From Hyphomicrobiales bacterium (lineage in GTDB: Bacteria; Pseudomonadota; Alphaproteobacteria; Rhizobiales; Xanthobacteraceae): DNA of 64,000 bases. The DNA lies in the NCBI GenBank assembly GCA_017305535.1, contig JAFKKN010000010.1, forward strand, positions 124,001 through 188,000, read 5' to 3'. A program made the position numbers and the translations under genes. Shown piece by piece: positions 60,370 to 64,000 of this stretch. The notes under the pieces are model-generated. The model did not search any database. It saw nothing but the letters and a program-made list of their open reading frames with translations, and was not told where the DNA came from. The stretch's first letter is position 1. Each line of letters starts with the position of its first letter.

Positions 60370-61959
60370 ATGAGCAAGTTCGAACCCCATAACAGCGGAG
60401 CGGGCGAGGTGCGATCCTTGTCGGCGGCTGATGCAAGGCGGCTGACCGACGAGGTGATCGAGCTCGACGGCGCGCCGCCGCTCGCGCCCGGCGATGCCCT
60501 GACGCAAGGCGAGGTTCGCACCATTCTGATGAGCCTCATGCTGACGATGTTCCTGGCCGCGCTGGACCAGACCATCGTGGCGACGGCGCTGCCGACGATC
60601 GGCGGGCAATTCCGCGACGCGGCCAACCTGTCGTGGGTCATCACCGCCTATCTGCTGGCCTCGACCGCGGTGGCCCCCGTGTTCGGCACGCTCAGCGATA
60701 TCTACGGCCGCAAGGCGATGATCGTGCTGGCGCTCAGCCTGTTCATCGCCGGCTCGGTGATGTGCGCGCTGGCCCCGAACATGACGGTGCTAATCATCGC
60801 GCGCGGTGTGCAGGGGCTCGGCGGCGGCGGCATCATGCCGATCGTGCAGACCATTATTTCCGATGTGGTGACGCCGCGCGAGCGTGGTCGCTATCAGTCC
60901 TATTTCAGCGGCGTCTGGGTGGCGGCCGGCATCGGCGGGCCGGTGCTCGGCGGCGTGTTCGCTGAACACCTGCACTGGTCGCTGATCTTCTGGATCAACG
61001 TGCCGCTGGCGCTGGCGGGACTTGGCCTGCTGCTGCCGCGTATGAAGCGCATTCCGGTGTTTCACCGTCGCCGCAAGGTGGATTGGCTCGGCGGCGTGCT
61101 GCTGATGGCCGGTGCGGTGATCTTCACGCTGCTGCTCACCTGGGGCGGCACGCGGCTGGCGTGGTCGTCGCCCGAGGCGCTGCTGATGATCGGCGCCACG
61201 GTGCTGTGCGCGACGGGATTCGTCTGGCACGCCGGACGCGTCAACGAACCGTTCGTGCCGCTGCCGCTGCTCGGCGGCAGCGTGGTGCCGTTCGGCATTC
61301 TCGCCGGCGGCTGCGCGGTCGGCGCCATCGTCGGGTTGACGGTGCATCTGCCGATCTACTACCTCGTCGTCTATGGCCTCAGCGCCAGCGAAGCCGGCCT
61401 TGCGCTGATTCCGCTGGTGGCGGTCTCGGTGCTGGGTGCGTGGACCGCTGGTCGCGCGATGGCGACGCTGCCGCGCTATAAGTACGTGGCGATCCTCGGC
61501 ACCGGCACGGCGGTCGTCACCGGACTGGTGATGATGTTCGTCACCTTGCCGCTATGGGCAATGTTGAGTGTGCTGTCCGTGTTCGCCTTCGGGCTCGGCA
61601 CCACGTTCCCGGTCAGCGTGGTCTCGATCCAGAACGCGGTAGCGCGGCCGCAGGTCGGCACCGTCACCGGCGCGATGAATTTCTTCCGCGCGTTGATGGC
61701 GTCGTTCGCGGTGGCGGCAATGACCGCGCTGCTGTTGATGGCGCTGGGGCAGGGCATGACGCCGCCGGACGCCGCCGGGCATGGCATCGCCGCCGATGCC
61801 TTCCACAACGCGACCGCCACGCAGATGATCGGAGCGTTCCGCTATGTGTTCGGTGCGGCGGTGGCGCTGCTCGGTGTTTCGTTCACGTGCATGTTGCTGA
61901 TGGAGGAGCGGCCGCTGGCCGGCCCCGCCACGCCTCCGGCGGTGGAAATGGCCGAGTAG
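60370..61959 (+). CDS. MFS drug exporter, EmrB/QacA (DHA2, 14-helix) family
   Basis: 529 residues with fourteen predicted membrane helices. MTMFLAALDQTIVATALPTIGGQF is the DHA2 motif D1 region; APVFGTLSDIYGRKAMIVLAL is motif A; GVQGLGGGGIMPIVQTIISDVV is motif B; GPVLGGVFAEHLHWSLIFWINVPLAL is motif C of drug/proton antiporters. A soluble N-terminus of about 55 residues precedes the first helix. It may work with an EmrA-like adaptor, but none is nearby. Confidence 0.94.
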   Translation: MSKFEPHNSGAGEVRSLSAADARRLTDEVIELDGAPPLAPGDALTQGEVRTILMSLMLTMFLAALDQTIVATALPTIGGQFRDAANLSWVITAYLLASTAVAPVFGTLSDIYGRKAMIVLALSLFIAGSVMCALAPNMTVLIIARGVQGLGGGGIMPIVQTIISDVVTPRERGRYQSYFSGVWVAAGIGGPVLGGVFAEHLHWSLIFWINVPLALAGLGLLLPRMKRIPVFHRRRKVDWLGGVLLMAGAVIFTLLLTWGGTRLAWSSPEALLMIGATVLCATGFVWHAGRVNEPFVPLPLLGGSVVPFGILAGGCAVGAIVGLTVHLPIYYLVVYGLSASEAGLALIPLVAVSVLGAWTAGRAMATLPRYKYVAILGTGTAVVTGLVMMFVTLPLWAMLSVLSVFAFGLGTTFPVSVVSIQNAVARPQVGTVTGAMNFFRALMASFAVAAMTALLLMALGQGMTPPDAAGHGIAADAFHNATATQMIGAFRYVFGAAVALLGVSFTCMLLMEERPLAGPATPPAVEMAE

Positions 61960-62122
61960 GGATGCGGCTGCTTTGGCCGGTCCCGCGTCAAAATAGATTG
62001 CATTTGATCGATCGCTCCTCATTCGCGTTAGCGGCTGCGCAATCTTTTCCCATTAGTCTGCGTTGCGCTCGTGCAGCCATGTCGCTGCGACGGATGCGCT
62101 GGCCCGACCACAGGAGACTCCC

Positions 62123-62299
62123 GTGCGGCCGTTGCTGATACGATTTCTCAACGACCGATCCGGCGCGACCGCGATCGAATACGCGTTGATCGCCATGGGA
62201 ATTGCCGTGGCGATTGTGTCCGTCATCCAAGCGCTCGGCACTACGACGGCTGGCAAATATCAGTCTGTCCAGGACGCGTTCCAGCAGACCGGGCCGTGA
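62123..62299 (+). CDS. Flp/Fap type IVb pilin
   Basis: 58 residues from the GTG at 62123, with AGGAG six bases before it. The type IVb prepilin hallmark is clear: a basic leader (LLIRFLNDRSG), cleavage before ATAIEYALIAMGIAVAIVSVIQAL and the Glu/Tyr (EY) pair of the mature N-terminal helix. Flp pilins need the Tad export machinery, which is absent nearby, so this is an orphan copy served by a distant locus. Confidence 0.93.
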   Translation: MRPLLIRFLNDRSGATAIEYALIAMGIAVAIVSVIQALGTTTAGKYQSVQDAFQQTGP

Positions 62300-62338
62300 A
62301 CGCGCTGCCTTCGATTTTTGGCTATAGGAATTTATACC

Positions 62339-62367
62339 TTGACAGCGTGACGCTGCTCGGGTAAGGT
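62339..62367 (+). promoter_or_regulatory. Sigma70-type promoter
   Basis: TTGACA at 62339-62344, exactly 17 bases, then TAAGGT at 62362-62367. It points toward the small membrane protein gene at 62570, leaving a leader of about 190 bases. Confidence 0.55.
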
Positions 62368-62569
62368 TACGCCATACTCCACAATTGGGTTTCGCGGACG
62401 GCTGTGCGAGGCATCGCGGCGCTGGTGTCGGGTGCGATCGAGACGTTCCATGAAGGCCGTGCGGCATGTCCACGCGGCCTTCAACTCGTTGAGCAGGAAC
62501 AATCATTCTTTGCTGTGCGTTGCCTCGACGTCGTCGGTCCAATGGCCGGCGGAAGAGGAGCGAGGACAC

Positions 62570-62722
62570 ATGGCAACCAAGCAACACGGACAGATCGTCG
62601 AGACACCGACCGAGGCGCGCCAGGGTGAACGCGGACCATCGGTACTCGCTTTGCTGGTGATCAGTACCGGGTTGGCCGTCGTTATCCTCGGCGTTATCTG
62701 GTTCGTCTTCATTCGCGGCTAG
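62570..62722 (+). CDS. 50-residue single-helix membrane protein
   Basis: Starts at the ATG at 62570 after GCGAGGAC. Polar N-terminus (ATKQHGQIVETPTEARQGERGPS), then one membrane helix (VLALLVISTGLAVVILGVIWFVFI) ending in RG. Simple enough that homologues would be hard to tell from chance, but the ribosome site and the promoter at 62339 support it. Function unknown. Confidence 0.65.
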   Translation: MATKQHGQIVETPTEARQGERGPSVLALLVISTGLAVVILGVIWFVFIRG

Positions 62723-62877
62723 CGGGTCGATTGATTGACCTCACTTCGTTGTCAGAAGCACTCGTGTCAGTGCCCCCTTGTCCGGGAACACGCTTTGCGG
62801 CGAAGTCGTCCGGCATCGTCCCGAGTTGGAGCCCGGCCGGGAATTCGTTTTGCAGGCAAACTTCCCGCTCGAGAAGT

Positions 62878-62969
62878 GTCGTCCCTGCGAAGGCTGGAAC
62901 CCATAGGCCGCAACGGTTCGGTTCAATAACGTTGCCAGGGGTTAGGGCCCCTGCCTTTGCAGGGTCGAC
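62878..62969. repeat. Diverged palindromic element (GTCGTCCC family)
   Basis: GTCGTCCCTGCGAAGG (62878-62893) and CCTTTGCAGGGTCGAC (62954-62969) match as inverted arms at 14 of 16 positions. It occupies most of the 62723-63045 gap, which otherwise holds nothing recognisable. Confidence 0.65.
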
Positions 62970-63045
62970 GTTGAGGCCGGATGACCGGCTTCGTAGCGCA
63001 GATACTGATGCGGCGCGCATTGCGCGGCGCGGGAGCAAATTTCAC

Positions 63046-63831
63046 ATGGCGGTGAAGCGGACGAAGAAACCGGTGACGTCGCCGGTCGAAACCGCACGCG
63101 CCGGTGTCAAGAAACGCGTCGCGAAAAAAACGTCGGCGAAGAAGAAGGTTGCCACGAAAAAGGTGGCTGCCAAGAGAACTGCCAAGAAAACAGTGGTCAA
63201 GAAAACAGGTCTTGCCGCGAAGACGGCGGTCAAGAAGACATCGGCCAAAACATCAATCAAGACTTCGGCGAGGACTGCGGCGAACGCGGCGACGGCAAAG
63301 GTCATCGCGGCACGGACGACGCATGCCAGCGCGGCTCGCAAGGCCACCGTCGCCAGGACGCAGCGGCTGGTCGACGAGACACCGCTCGTCGTCGATGACG
63401 GCGACGGCCTCGCGAAAGTTAAAATCGCCGCGCTGCGCGAGGCGAAAGCAAGAGCCTCGGATCATCAGGGGCGCGCCAGACGGAGCGCGGTTGAGCGGGC
63501 CAACGATCCGCCGCCCGCCGCGGGGCAGGCGCTGATTGCACGCGTGAGCCATGCCATCGAACGCGAGCTGACCCAGATCGAAGCGATTGTCGGCGGCCAC
63601 TACGTCGCGCCGCGCCAGCGGACCGAGGCGGAGCGCCGCGCCCGCACGCTGGCGTCGCTGGCGCGTACCTTGCGCGAAGTGACGACGCTGCGGCTGAGCG
63701 AAAAGAAAGAGAAGCGCGAGGATGACGACGCCGTGCCCCGTGACCTCAGCGAGCTTCGACTGGCGCTCGCGCGACGCCTGGACCAGCTTGTCGCCGGCGC
63801 AAAGACTGCACATCCTGACGCAACTGAATGA
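63046..63831 (+). CDS. Histone-H1-like Lys/Ala-rich protein preceding a terminase
   Basis: 261 residues from the ATG at 63046. The first 110 residues are almost only Lys, Ala, Thr, Val and Arg in AKK/TKK-type repeats (KKRVAKKTSAKKKVATKKVAAKRTAKKTVVKKTG), like the C-terminal tails of histone H1 and of bacterial H1-like proteins. The C-terminal part is helical: ALIARVSHAIERELTQIEAIVGGHYVAPRQRTEAERRARTLASLARTLREVTTLRL, then DLSELRLALARRLDQLVAG. The last 110 bases overlap the terminase gene, so the C-terminal part may be a small-terminase-like subunit (inference). Confidence 0.75.
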   Translation: MAVKRTKKPVTSPVETARAGVKKRVAKKTSAKKKVATKKVAAKRTAKKTVVKKTGLAAKTAVKKTSAKTSIKTSARTAANAATAKVIAARTTHASAARKATVARTQRLVDETPLVVDDGDGLAKVKIAALREAKARASDHQGRARRSAVERANDPPPAAGQALIARVSHAIERELTQIEAIVGGHYVAPRQRTEAERRARTLASLARTLREVTTLRLSEKKEKREDDDAVPRDLSELRLALARRLDQLVAGAKTAHPDATE

Positions 63832-64000
63832 AGCGGAGCTGGAAACGCTTGCCACCACGTGGGAGATTTTCGCGCATCCGCATCAATGCCCGCCGCCACT
63901 TGCGCCCAACGGCGTGCCGTGGCTGACGTGGCTGCTGGTCGGCGGGCGCGGCGCGGGCAAGACGCGCGCCGGCGCGGAATGGATCCGCGCGCAGGCGCTC
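63722..64000 (+). CDS. Terminase large subunit (phage or gene-transfer-agent DNA packaging), 3'-truncated
   Basis: Starts at the ATG at 63722, overlapping the preceding gene; the visible 93 residues run past the window end. After a short variable start comes LATTWEIFAHPHQCPPP, then PWLTWLLVGGRGAGKTRAGAEWIRAQ, with the Walker A GGRGAGKT typical of the terminase ATPase of alphaproteobacterial gene transfer agents and related prophages. It pumps DNA into capsids. Whether the locus is a GTA or a prophage needs the sequence beyond 64000. Confidence 0.9.
   Translation, partial: MTTPCPVTSASFDWRSRDAWTSLSPAQRLHILTQLNEAELETLATTWEIFAHPHQCPPPLAPNGVPWLTWLLVGGRGAGKTRAGAEWIRAQAL

Noticed and set aside
8198-62969. 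CRISPR array
   Set aside because: The palindromic repeats are dispersed, of several families, and lack regular spacers or cas genes.

Overview
The window looks like chromosomal DNA from a GC-rich alphaproteobacterium of the Bradyrhizobiaceae/Nitrobacteraceae group (Bradyrhizobium, Rhodopseudomonas, Afipia, Tardiphaga and relatives). The reasons are the ImuA-ImuB-DnaE2 cassette with an alphaproteobacterial LexA box, MucR/Ros and NrsF-type regulators, a CtrA-type box, the TIGR03808/TIGR03809-like pair, the start of a gene-transfer-agent-like terminase locus, and several families of interspersed palindromic repeats typical of these genomes. The genus cannot be fixed from the sequence alone. No rRNA, tRNA, insertion sequence or CRISPR array was seen.

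Layout. 1-8.1 kb: a partial VOC protein, a TauE/SafE permease and a cytochrome P450, then a TetR regulator with a palindromic operator and an RND efflux pair (adaptor and pump, no outer-membrane channel gene) ending in a strong terminator. 8.3-11.4 kb: a GMC oxidoreductase and an M20 amidohydrolase. 11.5-18.3 kb: a DNA-damage region, with a UdgX-type uracil-DNA crosslinking protein divergent from an SOS-controlled imuA-imuB-dnaE2 mutasome operon; dnaE2 carries an in-frame palindromic repeat. 18.4-22.3 kb: a small membrane protein, a CoA transferase, an enoyl-CoA hydratase and a secreted Ala/Pro-rich protein. 22.5-28 kb: two ECF sigma/anti-sigma pairs, a DUF2336 protein and a diguanylate cyclase. 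28-32.5 kb: a possible structured RNA, a TIGR03809-like protein, a Tat-exported beta-helix protein, a Bcr/CflA exporter and a pyroglutamyl peptidase.

32.7-42 kb (all minus strand): methylmalonyl-CoA mutase small and large subunits with a GFA-family gene between them, then a MNT-HEPN toxin-antitoxin module translationally coupled to a DUF3298 protein and to the mutase chaperone MeaB; upstream lie folP-folB-folK and a DUF4332 protein. 42-46.7 kb: a HerA-like ATPase preceded by a helically phased cluster of TGCAAC motifs, an M20 dipeptidase and a class II aldolase. 47-55.9 kb: a regulatory and cell-cycle-flavoured block containing MucR with lost zinc ligands, a stand-alone DnaA domain IV protein coupled to a DUF6456 protein, SufE, DUF5330, a membrane PAS histidine kinase coupled to a peptidoglycan-binding protein, DUF1491, a second DUF2336 protein, and a perfect CtrA box in front of a small basic protein and a lipoprotein. 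55.9-62.7 kb: DUF1254/DUF1214 proteins, penicillin-binding protein 1A, a YcgN-like Cys-cluster protein, an EmrB-type exporter, an orphan Flp pilin and a 50-residue membrane protein. 63-64 kb: a histone-H1-like, Lys/Ala-rich protein overlapping the start of a terminase large subunit cut by the window end.

The most unusual items are the palindromic element translated inside dnaE2, the H1-like tail on the protein preceding the terminase, UdgX beside an SOS mutasome, the toxin-antitoxin module inside the mutase/MeaB operon, and the stand-alone DnaA domain IV next to a degenerate MucR. All functional statements are inferences from sequence motifs and context; no database search was run.
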